Assembly (NCBI GenBank): GCA_028284045.1
Contig: JANQSN010000020.1
Span: forward strand, 1-39,814
Reading direction: 5' to 3'
Length of the DNA stretch: 39,814 bases
Origin: Alphaproteobacteria bacterium
GTDB lineage: Bacteria; Pseudomonadota; Alphaproteobacteria; DSM-16000; Inquilinaceae
Below the pieces are notes generated by a model that was not told where the DNA came from, made no database searches, and was given only the letters and a program-made list of their open reading frames with translations. The first letter of the stretch is position 1; each line of letters begins with the position of its first letter. Positions 1 through 7,809 of the stretch are shown here, one piece after another. A program made the translations under genes and the position numbers.

Positions 1-213
1 CATGGGCGTCGCTGGCGTCGCGCAGCGTCACGAAGGCATCCGCCAGCTTGATCACCGGCAGCGCCTCGGCCGCCGCCGGCGGGGCGACGCTGGGCGAGCT
101 GGCGCGCGCGCTGGGCGCCGGCAGCACGGGCGCGCCGGCCTCGGCCGAGGCGCTGCCGGTGATCAAGCTGGCGGATGCCTTCGAGACGCTGCGCGACGCC
201 AGCGACGCCCATG
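1..213. repeat. Fold-back inverted repeat at window edge
   Basis: Bases 1-72 are the reverse complement of bases 142-213, with one mismatch (30 against 184), separated by a 69-base loop. The right arm is normal coding sequence of the mutase small subunit, so the left arm is the foreign copy. Its position exactly at the edge suggests a contig end carrying a hairpin chimera rather than a biological element. Sequence left of about 73 should not be trusted as authentic gene sequence. Confidence 0.85.
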
Positions 214-620
214 CTGTCCGGACCGGCAAGCCGCCGCAGATCTTCCTGGCCAATCTCGGCACCATCGCGAAGTACACCGCCCGCGCCGACTTCTCGCGCA
301 ACTTCTTCGGCACGGGCGGGGTTCGCCCGGTCGATGTCGGCGGCTTCAACGACGCCGAGGCTGCGGCGGCCGCCTTCCGCGAGAGCGGCTGCCGGGTGGC
401 CATCCTGTGTTCGGCCGATCCGCTCTATGAGGGGATGGTGGCCAGCGTGGCACCGGCGCTGAAGGCGGCCGGGGCTGAGTACCTCTATCTCGCCGGCAAT
501 CCGGGGGCCAATGAAGAGGCCTACCGCGCTGCCGGCGTCGATGCCTTCATCATGCTGGGCGGCGACGTCCTGGCGACCAACCGCGACCTTCTGAAGCGAC
601 TGGGAGTGATCGACGCATGA
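3..620 (+). CDS. mutA: Methylmalonyl-CoA mutase small (beta) subunit, 5'-truncated
   Basis: This is the C-terminal part of the small, non-catalytic subunit of methylmalonyl-CoA mutase, which pairs with the catalytic subunit encoded next. The readable protein shows the typical stretch [21 protein letters not shown], the start of the degenerate B12-binding-like domain, then a Rossmann-like segment ending in a glycine-rich [14 protein letters not shown] full small subunit is about 600 residues or more, so two thirds or more is missing off the left edge. The frame stays open to base 3, but bases 1-72 are an inverted duplicate of 142-213, so genuine coding sequence starts at about base 73. Its stop overlaps the next start as ATGA, indicating translational coupling in one operon. 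Family assignment is secure; the N-terminal boundary is not. Confidence 0.88.
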   Translation, partial: WASLASRSVTKASASLITGSASAAAGGATLGELARALGAGSTGAPASAEALPVIKLADAFETLRDASDAHAVRTGKPPQIFLANLGTIAKYTARADFSRNFFGTGGVRPVDVGGFNDAEAAAAAFRESGCRVAILCSADPLYEGMVASVAPALKAAGAEYLYLAGNPGANEEAYRAAGVDAFIMLGGDVLATNRDLLKRLGVIDA

Positions 621-2827
621 GCCGGATTCCCGACTTCACCGGCATCGAGCTGAAGCCCGGCAACCGGCCGCGCGGCGACGACACGCGCACCGACTGGGCC
701 GCCGCGTTCGCCGCCGCCACCGGCACGCCGCCGGAGGCCGCGGCCTGGCAGACGCCGGAAAAGATCGGCGTGCAGCCGCTCTACACCGCCGCCGACCTGC
801 AAGGCGTCGACCATCTCGACACCATGGCCGGGCTGCCGCCCTTCCTGCGCGGCCCCTATTCGACGATGTACGTCACCCGGCCGTGGACCGTCCGGCAGTA
901 TGCCGGCTTCTCCACCGCCAAGGCGTCCAACGCCTTCTACCGCCGCAATCTGGCGGCCGGGCAGAAGGGTCTGTCGGTCGCCTTCGACCTGGCGACCCAC
1001 CGCGGCTACGACAGCGACAACCCGCGCGTGGCCGGCGATGTCGGCATGGCCGGCGTGGCGATCGACAGCATCATGGACATGAAGACGCTGTTCGACGGCA
1101 TCCCGCTCGACAGCATGAGCGTGTCGATGACCATGAACGGCGCGGTGCTGCCGGTGCTCGCCAACTACATCGTCGCGGCGGAAGAGCAGGGCGTGAAGCC
1201 CGAGCAACTGACCGGAACCATTCAGAACGACATTCTGAAGGAGTTCATGGTCCGCAACACCTATATCTACCCGCCGACGCCGTCGATGCGGATCATCTCC
1301 GACATCTTCGCCTTCACTTCGGCGAACATGCCGAAGTTCAACAGCATCTCGATCAGCGGCTACCACATGCAGGAAGCCGGGGCGACCGCGGATATCGAGA
1401 TGGCGTACACGCTGGCCGACGGCATCGAGTATGCCCGCTGCGGCCTCGCCGCCGGGCTGACCATCGACCAGTTCGCGCCGCGCCTGTCCTTCTTCTGGGC
1501 GATCGGCATGAACTTCTTCATGGAAGTCGCCAAGATGCGTGCGGCGCGTATGCTGTGGGCCAAGCTGGTCCATCAGTTCGGCCCGAAGAGCGCCAAGTCG
1601 ATGTCGCTGCGCACCCACAGCCAGACCTCCGGCTGGTCGCTGACCGCCCAGGACGTCTACAACAACGTCGTGCGCACCTGCGTGGAGGCGATGGCGGCGA
1701 CCCAGGGCCACACCCAGTCGCTGCACACCAACGCGCTGGACGAGGCGCTGGCGCTGCCCACCGACTTCTCCGCGCGGATCGCCCGCAACACCCAGCTCTT
1801 CCTGCAGCAGGAGAGCGGCACGACCCGCGTGATCGATCCGTGGGGCGGCAGCTACTATGTCGAGCGGCTGACCCACAAGCTGGCGTCCCGCGCCTGGGAG
1901 CATATCCAGGAGGTCGAGGCCAGCGGCGGCATGGCCAAGGCGATCGAGGCCGGCATCCCCAAGATGCGCATCGAGGAGGCGGCGGCCCGCACCCAAGCGC
2001 GCATCGACAGCGGCCGGCAGACCGTGGTCGGCGTCAACAAGTACATCCTCGACGAGACCGAGTCGGTCGACGTGCTGAAGGTCGACAACGTCGAGGTGCG
2101 CCGCCAGCAGATCGCCCAGCTTGAAGAGCTGCGCGCCGGCCGCGACGCCCGCGCGGTGGAAGCGGCGCTGGAGGCGCTGACCAAATCGGCGCATTCCGGC
2201 GAGGGCAACCTGCTGGCGTTGGCCGTCGACGCGGCGCGCAAGCGCGCCTCGGTCGGCGAGATCAGCGACGCCCTGGAGAAGGTGTGGGGCCGCCACAAGG
2301 CCGAGATCCGGGCGATTTCCGGCGTCTACCGCAGCGAGGTCGGCGACATGTCCGAAACCGTGAACAAGGCGCGCGAGCGCATCGATGCCTTCGCCCGGTC
2401 GGAAGGCCGGCGCCCGCGCATCCTGGTCGCCAAGATGGGCCAGGACGGCCACGACCGCGGCCAGAAGGTGATCGCCAGCGCCTTCGCCGATATCGGCTTC
2501 GACGTCGATATCGGGCCATTGTTCCAGACGCCGGAGGAGACCGCCCGCCAGGCCGTCGAAAACGACGTCCATATCGTCGGCGCCAGCTCGCTGGCCGCCG
2601 GGCATCTCACCCTGGTGCCGGAACTGCGGCGCCATCTCGCCGATCTCGGCCGCGAGGACATCCTGATCGTCGTCGGCGGCGTCATCCCGCCGCAGGACTA
2701 CGACGCCCTCTACGCGGCCGGCGCGGCGGCGATCTTCCCGCCGGGCACGATCATCGGCGAGGCGGCGATGGACCTTCTAGAGAAGCTCGGCGCCACCCAG
2801 TCGCCAACCCCGCAAGCCGCCGAGTAG
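617..2827 (+). CDS. mutB: Methylmalonyl-CoA mutase large (catalytic) subunit
   Basis: This 736-residue protein is full length for the adenosylcobalamin-dependent enzyme that interconverts (R)-methylmalonyl-CoA and succinyl-CoA in propionate and odd-chain or branched-chain metabolism. The N-terminal TIM-barrel substrate domain includes [19 protein letters not shown] near residue 79 and the conserved GYDSDNPRV. The C-terminal B12-binding domain begins near residue 595 and has the DxHxxG motif as D610-G-H612-D-R-G615, where H612 is the expected lower axial cobalt ligand, followed by a GG-x-I-P-P loop. The ATG overlaps the stop of the small subunit (ATGA), and meaB follows after 4 bases. This matches the common mutA-mutB-meaB order. 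Also called scpA or mcmA. Assignment is very secure. Confidence 0.97.
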   Translation: MSRIPDFTGIELKPGNRPRGDDTRTDWAAAFAAATGTPPEAAAWQTPEKIGVQPLYTAADLQGVDHLDTMAGLPPFLRGPYSTMYVTRPWTVRQYAGFSTAKASNAFYRRNLAAGQKGLSVAFDLATHRGYDSDNPRVAGDVGMAGVAIDSIMDMKTLFDGIPLDSMSVSMTMNGAVLPVLANYIVAAEEQGVKPEQLTGTIQNDILKEFMVRNTYIYPPTPSMRIISDIFAFTSANMPKFNSISISGYHMQEAGATADIEMAYTLADGIEYARCGLAAGLTIDQFAPRLSFFWAIGMNFFMEVAKMRAARMLWAKLVHQFGPKSAKSMSLRTHSQTSGWSLTAQDVYNNVVRTCVEAMAATQGHTQSLHTNALDEALALPTDFSARIARNTQLFLQQESGTTRVIDPWGGSYYVERLTHKLASRAWEHIQEVEASGGMAKAIEAGIPKMRIEEAAARTQARIDSGRQTVVGVNKYILDETESVDVLKVDNVEVRRQQIAQLEELRAGRDARAVEAALEALTKSAHSGEGNLLALAVDAARKRASVGEISDALEKVWGRHKAEIRAISGVYRSEVGDMSETVNKARERIDAFARSEGRRPRILVAKMGQDGHDRGQKVIASAFADIGFDVDIGPLFQTPEETARQAVENDVHIVGASSLAAGHLTLVPELRRHLADLGREDILIVVGGVIPPQDYDALYAAGAAAIFPPGTIIGEAAMDLLEKLGATQSPTPQAAE

Positions 2828-2831
2828 CCCG

Positions 2832-3869
2832 TTGCCTCATCCGACACCCCCCGCCGGCGTTGCCCCCCGGCGGACCGTTCCGCGTGCGCTGTCCGTGGAG
2901 GAACTGGCTGACGGCGTCCGCTCCGGCAACCGGGCACTCTTGGGCCGCGCGATCACGCTGGTGGAGAGCCGCCGGCCCGACCATCAAACCGCGGCGCAGA
3001 AGCTGTTGTTGGCGCTGACGCCGGATGCCGGCCGGGCGCATCGCGTCGGCATCACCGGCGTGCCCGGCGTGGGCAAGAGCACCTTCATCGAGGCGCTGGG
3101 CTGCGTGCTGACCGCCGCCGGCCACCGCGTCGCGGTGCTGGCGGTCGACCCGTCGTCCAGCCGGTCCGGCGGCAGCATCCTCGGCGACAAGACGCGCATG
3201 CAGCGCCTGTCGGTCGACCCCAACGCCTTCATCCGGCCCTCACCCTCGTCGGGCACGCTGGGCGGCGTCACCCGGGTGACCCGCGAGACCATGGTGGTTG
3301 TGGAGGCCGCCGGCTTCGACGTGGTGCTGGTGGAGACGGTGGGCGCCGGCCAGTCGGAAACCGCGGTCGCCGACATGGTCGACCTGTTCCTGGTGCTGAT
3401 GCTGCCCGGGGCGGGCGACGAGCTGCAGGGCATCAAGAAGGGCGTGCTTGAAGTCGCCGACATGATCGCCGTCAACAAGGCCGACGGGGACAACGCGGTG
3501 CGCGCCAAGCAGGCGGCCTTGGACTACGAGGCGGCCCTGCATATCCTCACCCCCGCCAGCGCCACCTGGTCGCCGCCGGTGCTGACCGTCAGCGCGCTGC
3601 GCGAGCAGGGCCTCGACGAATTGTGGGCGAAGGTGGAAGAGCACCGCCGCCTCTTGAGCGAGACCGGCGAGTTCCAGGCCCGTCGCCGCCGCCAGCTCGT
3701 CGGCTGGATGTGGTCGATGGTGGAGGACCGCGTCCTCGACGCCCTGCACGCCCATCCCGACGTCGCCGCGACGACGCAGGAGACGGAACAAGCCGTCCTG
3801 GACGGCCGCCTGACCCCCACCCTGGCCGCGCAAGCCCTGCTGGACGCGTTCGGGGTCAACGCCGACTGA
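2832..3869 (+). CDS. meaB: MeaB/ArgK-type G3E GTPase, methylmalonyl-CoA mutase chaperone
   Basis: This 345-residue P-loop GTPase belongs to the MeaB/ArgK (human MMAA) family, which gates adenosylcobalamin loading and protects methylmalonyl-CoA mutase from inactivation. The Walker A motif GVPGVGKS is at about residues 76-83, followed by LAVDPSSSRSGGSILGDKTRM, which is diagnostic for the family. The switch segment VETVGAGQSE and the guanine-recognition NKAD motif are also present. The C-terminal dimerisation part contains RRRQLVGWMWSMVED. The reading frame starts with TTG at 2832, four bases after the mutase stop. A GTG at 2895 is a possible later start just before the conserved region. Adjacency to the mutase strongly supports the function. 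A rho-independent terminator is not obvious; a palindromic repeat follows at 3912. Confidence 0.95.
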   Translation: MPHPTPPAGVAPRRTVPRALSVEELADGVRSGNRALLGRAITLVESRRPDHQTAAQKLLLALTPDAGRAHRVGITGVPGVGKSTFIEALGCVLTAAGHRVAVLAVDPSSSRSGGSILGDKTRMQRLSVDPNAFIRPSPSSGTLGGVTRVTRETMVVVEAAGFDVVLVETVGAGQSETAVADMVDLFLVLMLPGAGDELQGIKKGVLEVADMIAVNKADGDNAVRAKQAALDYEAALHILTPASATWSPPVLTVSALREQGLDELWAKVEEHRRLLSETGEFQARRRRQLVGWMWSMVEDRVLDALHAHPDVAATTQETEQAVLDGRLTPTLAAQALLDAFGVNAD

Positions 3870-3911
3870 GCGCGGGTCGGAGAGGGGCCGTCTCCGATGC
3901 CCTATGGCGGC

Positions 3912-3950
3912 ATCACCCCCACCCCGACCCTCCCCCATCGAGGGGGAGGG
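3912..3950 (-). repeat. G-rich palindromic repeat, copy A
   Basis: This is a member of a roughly 38-base repeat family found seven times in the window. It has a stem of CCCTCCCCC / GGGGGAGGG around a TCGA or TTGA core, then an asymmetric G-rich tail ending GGTGAT. The tail of this copy points left. It forms an outward-facing pair with copy B. There is no T-tract, so it is not a standard intrinsic terminator. Confidence 0.85.
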
Positions 3951-3986
3951 CTTGAAGCGGGACAGGGCAGGTGAACGGTTAGAAGT

Positions 3987-4023
3987 CCCTCCCCCTCGAT
4001 GGGGGAGGGTTGGGAGGGGGTGA
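3987..4023 (+). repeat. G-rich palindromic repeat, copy B
   Basis: Same family as copy A, in the opposite orientation, with its GGGGGTGAT tail pointing right into the DUF559 gene. Copies B and C form inward-facing brackets around that gene. The upstream in-frame codons of the DUF559 frame are made of this repeat. Confidence 0.85.
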
Positions 4024-4045
4024 TCTTGGCCGGCATGCGAGACGC

Positions 4046-4471
4046 ATGAAAAGGCACTCTGCCGACGGCGCCGTGGGACGGGCACGAACGTTGCGACGCC
4101 AGATGACGGACGCGGAGTCGGCGCTCTGGCGCCTGCTCCGTCGGCATCAACTTGAGGGCCGCAAGTTTCGCCGTCAGGTGCCGATCGGGCGCTACGTCGC
4201 CGACATCGTTTGCCACGACGCCAAACTGATCATCGAGGTCGATGGCGGTCAGCATGACCGCCAGTCGGAGTCGGAGATCCGCCGAACGGATTTCCTGAAG
4301 AGCCAGGGGTTCCGGGTCTTGCGCTTCTGGAACACCGAGATTCTGGCGAACCCGAAGGGCGTGTGGACGATGATCGCCGACGCCCTGCACCAGCATCACC
4401 CCCACCCCGACCCTCCCCCATCAAGGGGGAGGGAGTCTTTACCCGCCCCACTCGTTAGCCCTCCCCCTTGA
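4046..4471 (+). CDS. DUF559 endonuclease-like protein embedded in palindromic repeats
   Basis: This 141-residue protein is a DUF559 family member, predicted to have the PD-(D/E)xK/Vsr-like nuclease fold. It shows the standard order: RARTLRRQMTDAESALWRLLR, then KFRRQVPIGRYVADIVC, then the acidic core LIIEVDGGQH (E and D as likely metal ligands), then GFRVLRFWNTEIL. The start chosen is ATG 4046, just before the conserved block. An earlier in-frame ATG at 4010 lies inside repeat copy B. The last roughly 19 residues (HPHPDPPPSRGRE and beyond) and the stop codon come from repeats C and D, so the reading frame runs through the repeats. The native substrate of this family is not known. Its tight bracketing by the repeats suggests that gene and repeats form one unit. 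Confidence 0.88.
   Translation: MKRHSADGAVGRARTLRRQMTDAESALWRLLRRHQLEGRKFRRQVPIGRYVADIVCHDAKLIIEVDGGQHDRQSESEIRRTDFLKSQGFRVLRFWNTEILANPKGVWTMIADALHQHHPHPDPPPSRGRESLPAPLVSPPP
4395..4434 (-). repeat. G-rich palindromic repeat, copy C
   Basis: Family member with core TCAA (the complement of TTGA) and its tail pointing left into the DUF559 gene. It encodes part of the C-terminus of that protein. Confidence 0.85.
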
Positions 4472-4496
4472 TGGGGGAGGGTTGGGAGGGGGTGAT
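4459..4496 (+). repeat. G-rich palindromic repeat, copy D
   Basis: Family member with core TTGATG and its tail pointing right. Together with copy C it makes an outward-facing pair like A/B. The TGA stop of the DUF559 gene lies in its central loop. Confidence 0.85.
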
Positions 4497-4534
4497 TCCT
4501 GGTTCGTTCGGACCCTACGGACAGGCGCTACCCG

Positions 4535-5755
4535 TCAAACGCGGACGATCAGGCCCTCGCGGATCAGCCGGCGAGCCAGGGTGATGCGGCCGGGCAGGTC
4601 CAGCGGACCCGGCAGGTCGGCCAGGGCCACCGGGTGGTCGGTGGCTGCCAGCATGGCGACCAACGTCGGCTCCACCGCGGCCGGCAAGGTGATGTCCGTC
4701 TTGAAATGGCTGAGGCGCAGCTCGGTATCGCCGCGGTGAAGCCGGTAGATCAGGCTGCGCCGGGCCTGGATCCGTGTGTCGGCATCCAGGGCATCCAGGG
4801 TCAGCACCTGGTCCATCTGCCCGCGCAGATGCGGCAGGCGGTCGGCGACGAAGCGGCCAGCGAACTGGTCCAGCACGGCGTCGAAATCCGCCCGTTCCGC
4901 CAGCTTTCCTAGCAAGCTGCGGAACGTCTGGCGCGCCGCCGTCCGGTCGAAGCCGGGTTCGGCATAGCCGATCGGCAGGTTCCGGCGGAACGCCGGATCC
5001 TCCAGGCAGACCGAGGCCACCGCCTCCACCATCAGCTCGGTCCAGGTCTGCGCCATCAGCCCGAAGGTGATGTGCAGCGAGATCTGATCGGTGGAGCGGG
5101 CGTCGTGCACGATGCCGCGCGGGCAGTAGTAGAGATCGCCCGCGTTCAGGCGGAACTCCTGTGCCGGCGGCACGGTTTCGTAGGCCGCGCCCTGGAACTT
5201 CTGGCCGATCAGCGGCCATTGCACCGGCGTATCGTAGACCCGCCAATCCTTGGCCCCGGCGACCTGCAGCACGAACACGTCATGGGTGTCGTAGTGGATC
5301 TTGAAGCCCTGGGCGTTCGGCGGCGACAGATAGATGTTGGTCTGGAACGGCGCGTTGAACTCCCGCTCCACCGCCCGGCAGAGCGCCGCCAGCTCCGGGA
5401 TCTTGAAGTGCAGGGACGGGAAGACCAGCGTGCTGCCGTCGGCGAAGAGCTGATAGAGCCGCGTCACGTCGATGCCGCCGCCCGGCAGCGTGAACTGGGC
5501 GCGGTCGACGTCGCGATGGGCGTCGACCACGCAGATCTGCGGCCAATGCGGGCTCGCCGTGGTGATGTACTGGTCCAGCCGGTCGACGCTCAGCACCGAG
5601 GCGTAATAGTCCGGATCGTCGCGAAAGACGGTCAGACCTTGCGTCTCGTAGTACTCGGCGAAGAACGTCTCGCGCGAGATCGGGGCGATCACCTGTTCGA
5701 AGGTGAACCCAGCCGCCGCCGCGCCGCCAAGCTCGGCTTGCAGGTGATCCGGCAT
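4535..5755 (-). CDS. JmjC/cupin_4 family Fe(II)/2-oxoglutarate oxygenase
   Basis: This 406-residue protein resembles the cupin_4/JmjC ribosomal-oxygenase family (YcfD/ROXA, human MINA53 and NO66), which hydroxylates protein side chains using Fe(II), O2 and 2-oxoglutarate. The double-stranded beta-helix part contains GFKIHYDTHDVFVLQVAGAK, giving the iron-binding H154-x-D156 pair. The third ligand is H217 in CPRGIVHDA. A C-terminal alpha-helical and winged-helix-like region follows (about residues 240-406), as in ROXA. The gene lies 80 bases downstream of, and on the same strand as, a Tat-exported repeat peptide, so the peptide is a candidate substrate (inference). It could instead be the housekeeping hydroxylase of a ribosomal protein; the context makes that less attractive. 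Fold and chemistry are secure, the substrate is not. Confidence 0.88.
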   Translation of the reverse strand: MPDHLQAELGGAAAAGFTFEQVIAPISRETFFAEYYETQGLTVFRDDPDYYASVLSVDRLDQYITTASPHWPQICVVDAHRDVDRAQFTLPGGGIDVTRLYQLFADGSTLVFPSLHFKIPELAALCRAVEREFNAPFQTNIYLSPPNAQGFKIHYDTHDVFVLQVAGAKDWRVYDTPVQWPLIGQKFQGAAYETVPPAQEFRLNAGDLYYCPRGIVHDARSTDQISLHITFGLMAQTWTELMVEAVASVCLEDPAFRRNLPIGYAEPGFDRTAARQTFRSLLGKLAERADFDAVLDQFAGRFVADRLPHLRGQMDQVLTLDALDADTRIQARRSLIYRLHRGDTELRLSHFKTDITLPAAVEPTLVAMLAATDHPVALADLPGPLDLPGRITLARRLIREGLIVRV

Positions 5756-5788
5756 GTCCGTCCGCTTGTCGTCGATCCGAGATGGCGG

Positions 5789-5825
5789 CGGCGGCGCGGA
5801 TGCTCACGCAATCGCCGCGCCGCCG
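5789..5825 (-). terminator. Strong hairpin between repeat-peptide gene and oxygenase gene
   Basis: The arms 5789-5799 and 5815-5825 are perfectly complementary (11 bp, all G/C) around a 15-base loop, in the 80-base gap between the two minus-strand genes. No T-run follows, so it may be a partial terminator or an mRNA-stabilising hairpin that keeps the peptide transcript in excess over the oxygenase. The hairpin is seen in the sequence; its function is inferred. Confidence 0.4.
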
Positions 5826-5835
5826 GCCGCGGCCA

Positions 5836-6108
5836 TCAATCGTAGTCGGTGCCCTCGCCGATCGGATCGACCGGGTCGGTATCGGAACCTCCGCCGATCG
5901 GATCGTTGGGATCATAGTCCGACCCCTCGCCGATCGGATCGGACGCCGCGGCCGGCCGCGACAGAGCCGCCGCGCCGGTGGAGGCGACGCCGGCCGCCAC
6001 GCCGGTCTTCGCCAGGAAGGTCCGGCGCGATACCGAGCGGGTCGACACGATGTCGTCGTCCGATAGGGTGGTCGGCGCGTCGGGGCGCTTCTCGTCTTCT
6101 GAGTCCAT
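5836..6108 (-). CDS. Tat-exported acidic peptide made of three 12-residue repeats
   Basis: This 90-residue protein has three parts. Residues 1-26 are an acidic leader. Residues 27-34 are a twin-arginine motif, SRRTFLAK, followed by a weakly hydrophobic Ala/Gly stretch and a likely cleavage site after AAA at 53-55. The predicted mature peptide of about 35 residues is almost entirely tandem repeat: DPIGEGSDYDPN (57-68), DPIGGGSDTDPV (69-80) and DPIGEGTDYD (81-90). It has no cysteine and is very acidic. A Shine-Dalgarno-like AGGAGGGG lies upstream at 6122-6129, with a long spacer. It precedes a JmjC/cupin oxygenase on the same strand. Tat export usually serves proteins finished in the cytoplasm, so modification before export is plausible (inference). 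I do not recognise a named family. Confidence 0.8.
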   Translation of the reverse strand: MDSEDEKRPDAPTTLSDDDIVSTRSVSRRTFLAKTGVAAGVASTGAAALSRPAAASDPIGEGSDYDPNDPIGGGSDTDPVDPIGEGTDYD

Positions 6109-6233
6109 GGGCCAGTCTCTCCCCTCCTGGCAGGTTTGTCGGCGCGCCGCGGATGGGACGGCGCGACCGGGAATGGGACCGGGCGCCGGCGACGGCTCGA
6201 CGACGCTGAGCTTAGCGCAGCCAGCAAACCGTT

Positions 6234-6249
6234 AAAAGTCGGCACTTTT
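6234..6249 (-). terminator. Short hairpin downstream of the DMT transporter
   Basis: AAAAGT and ACTTTT form a 6-bp stem around a 4-base loop, 33 bases after the stop of the minus-strand EamA gene. The 3' arm ends in T residues on either strand, so it may be a weak bidirectional terminator. The stem is short and the case is modest. Confidence 0.35.
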
Positions 6250-6281
6250 CGGTAAAGCCGGGACGGGCTTGGCCGACGCCC

Positions 6282-7154
6282 TCAACCGCGCGACCGGTCG
6301 AACAGCGGGCCGATCAGCACCGCACCGATGACCAGCGCCGCCCCCAGCCATTGCAGGCCGGCGAACGCCTCGCCGAACAGCATCATGGCGACGAAGATGG
6401 CCCAGAGCGGCTCCAGATTGGCCACCGTGGCCGCCCGCACCGCCGCCATCAGGCTCAACGCGCCGAAGAAGGCGAACATGCCGATGGTGAACAGCCCGCC
6501 CGACAAGGCCAAGGCCGTCCAGCCGACGGTGCCGGCGGGCAGCCGCACCTCGCCGAGGCCGGTCAGGCCGACCAGCACGAAGCCGCAGGCCGCGGCCTGG
6601 GTCAGCACCGTGAAGTCCAGGATCCCGCTCCGCCGCCGCAGCTTCGCGCCATAGACGATGGCCAGGCCGGTGGTGACGGCCGCGGTCAGCGCCAGGGCGA
6701 CCCCCACGGGATCGAGCGCCTGCGGCGCCGCGCCGACGGTCAAGGCCACCCCGGCGAAGCCGAGCGCCAGGCCGCCGGCCCGCACGCCGGTCAACCGCTC
6801 GTGCAGCACCAGCCAGCCGACCACCCCGACGACCGCGGGAAACAGGAAGAAGATGACGACCGCCGTGCTGACCGGGATCCGCAGCACCGAGGCCGGATAG
6901 GCGAAGGACTGGGTCGCCAGGCAGGCGGCGACGGCGAGATAGACCGCGGCATCGCCCGCCGTCAGCCGCGGCAGCCGCAGGGTCGTAGCCGCCAGCAGAG
7001 CCAGCGAGAACACGGCGGCGGTGCCGCAACGCACCAGCGCCACCGTCTCGGCATTGGCGCCGGCCTCCAGCGCCAGACGCGCGATGCTGGGGGTCGACCC
7101 GAACGACAGCGCGGAGACGACGACCAGCGCGAAGCCGAGCCATTCCCGCCTCAT
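6282..7154 (-). CDS. EamA/DMT-family transporter
   Basis: This 290-residue inner-membrane protein of the drug/metabolite transporter superfamily has two EamA repeats and about ten hydrophobic segments. The first half begins MRREWLGFALVVVSALSFGSTPSIARLAL and ends near LGFAGVALTVG; the second starts near VALALTAAVTTGLAIVYG and includes PLWAIFVAMMLFGEAFAGLQWLGAALVI, a signature-like ending of EamA domains. ATG 7154 was chosen because upstream in-frame codons give an unrelated arginine/serine/proline-rich sequence. Such proteins export or import metabolites; the substrate cannot be read from sequence. It lies 52 bases downstream of the CIA30 gene on the same strand and may share its transcript. 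Confidence 0.9.
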   Translation of the reverse strand: MRREWLGFALVVVSALSFGSTPSIARLALEAGANAETVALVRCGTAAVFSLALLAATTLRLPRLTAGDAAVYLAVAACLATQSFAYPASVLRIPVSTAVVIFFLFPAVVGVVGWLVLHERLTGVRAGGLALGFAGVALTVGAAPQALDPVGVALALTAAVTTGLAIVYGAKLRRRSGILDFTVLTQAAACGFVLVGLTGLGEVRLPAGTVGWTALALSGGLFTIGMFAFFGALSLMAAVRAATVANLEPLWAIFVAMMLFGEAFAGLQWLGAALVIGAVLIGPLFDRSRG

Positions 7155-7206
7155 CGGCCGGGAAGAGCCCGGTCGCCGCCACGCCTGAGAAAGGCGTGCG
7201 CGCGCC

Positions 7207-7719
7207 TCAAGCCTCGGTGTAGAGCCGGGCCTCCGCCAAAGCCAGGTCGGCGATGAAGGCGCGGCCGATGGCGACCAGCCCGAGGCGCCGCACCCGGGCA
7301 GCATCGAAGGGGCGGTCGACGCGATGCGGGCGGAGGCCCGCAAACGGCAGCCGCACCGTGTGCCAGGTCGGCGCGGCGTCGAAGCTGTGACGGTAGGACT
7401 GCCAAGGTCGGGTCGTGTCCGCGGTCTTCAGATGCAGGCCGTACGCCGTACCGTTGCCCCGAACGGTCAACGCGATACCGGCGAAACCGGACAGATCGGC
7501 GGGGCGCCCGTCGGCGCGGATGTCCAACGCCATCTGAACGAAACCGCCGTTGTTGTCCAGCCGTACGTCTCCGCGCAGCCGCAACGCCGCGCGGCCGTCC
7601 ACCGCCTCCCGGTCCAAGGACCCTTTGGAAACGCCGCCCATCACCTGGTCGGTGAACAGCCCCCAGGCCGCGCCATTGGCCGCCAGAGGATGCGGAAAGC
7701 CAAGATCGTCGATCACCAT
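7207..7719 (-). CDS. CIA30-family (NDUFAF1-like) protein
   Basis: This 170-residue protein matches the CIA30 family (complex I intermediate-associated protein 30, PF08547), a jelly-roll carbohydrate-binding-like fold. Recognisable blocks are WGLFTDQVMGGVSKGSL near the N-terminus, LDNNGGFVQMALDI, the GIALTVRGNG strand and a terminal RLGLVAIGRAFIADLALAEA. In eukaryotes the family assists respiratory complex I assembly; the role in bacteria is undefined. ATG 7719 is used as start; a TTG at 7734 would add five residues. No signal peptide is visible. It is probably cotranscribed with the downstream EamA transporter. Confidence 0.85.
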   Translation of the reverse strand: MVIDDLGFPHPLAANGAAWGLFTDQVMGGVSKGSLDREAVDGRAALRLRGDVRLDNNGGFVQMALDIRADGRPADLSGFAGIALTVRGNGTAYGLHLKTADTTRPWQSYRHSFDAAPTWHTVRLPFAGLRPHRVDRPFDAARVRRLGLVAIGRAFIADLALAEARLYTEA

Positions 7720-7809
7720 TGCCGGCGCACTCAACCTACGGAAGTCGAGTTAACCTGCGGCCGGCACCGGTGATCAAGCGGCCATCGGGTCGCTGGTGTC
7801 AGGGCCTCT

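Noticed and set aside
521..2635. 704-codon minus-strand open frame opposite the mutase large subunit
   Set aside because: Antisense shadow; composition typical of a GC-rich complementary frame, while the plus frame is an unmistakable mutase.
3912..4023. G-rich palindromes considered as intrinsic terminators of meaB
   Set aside because: No T-tract follows the stems, and the same sequence recurs inside and beside other genes, so repeat is the better description. A termination side effect is possible.
3912..4496. Repeat cluster considered as a CRISPR array
   Set aside because: Only four copies, in alternating orientation, unevenly spaced and with a gene inside; no uniform spacers and no cas genes.
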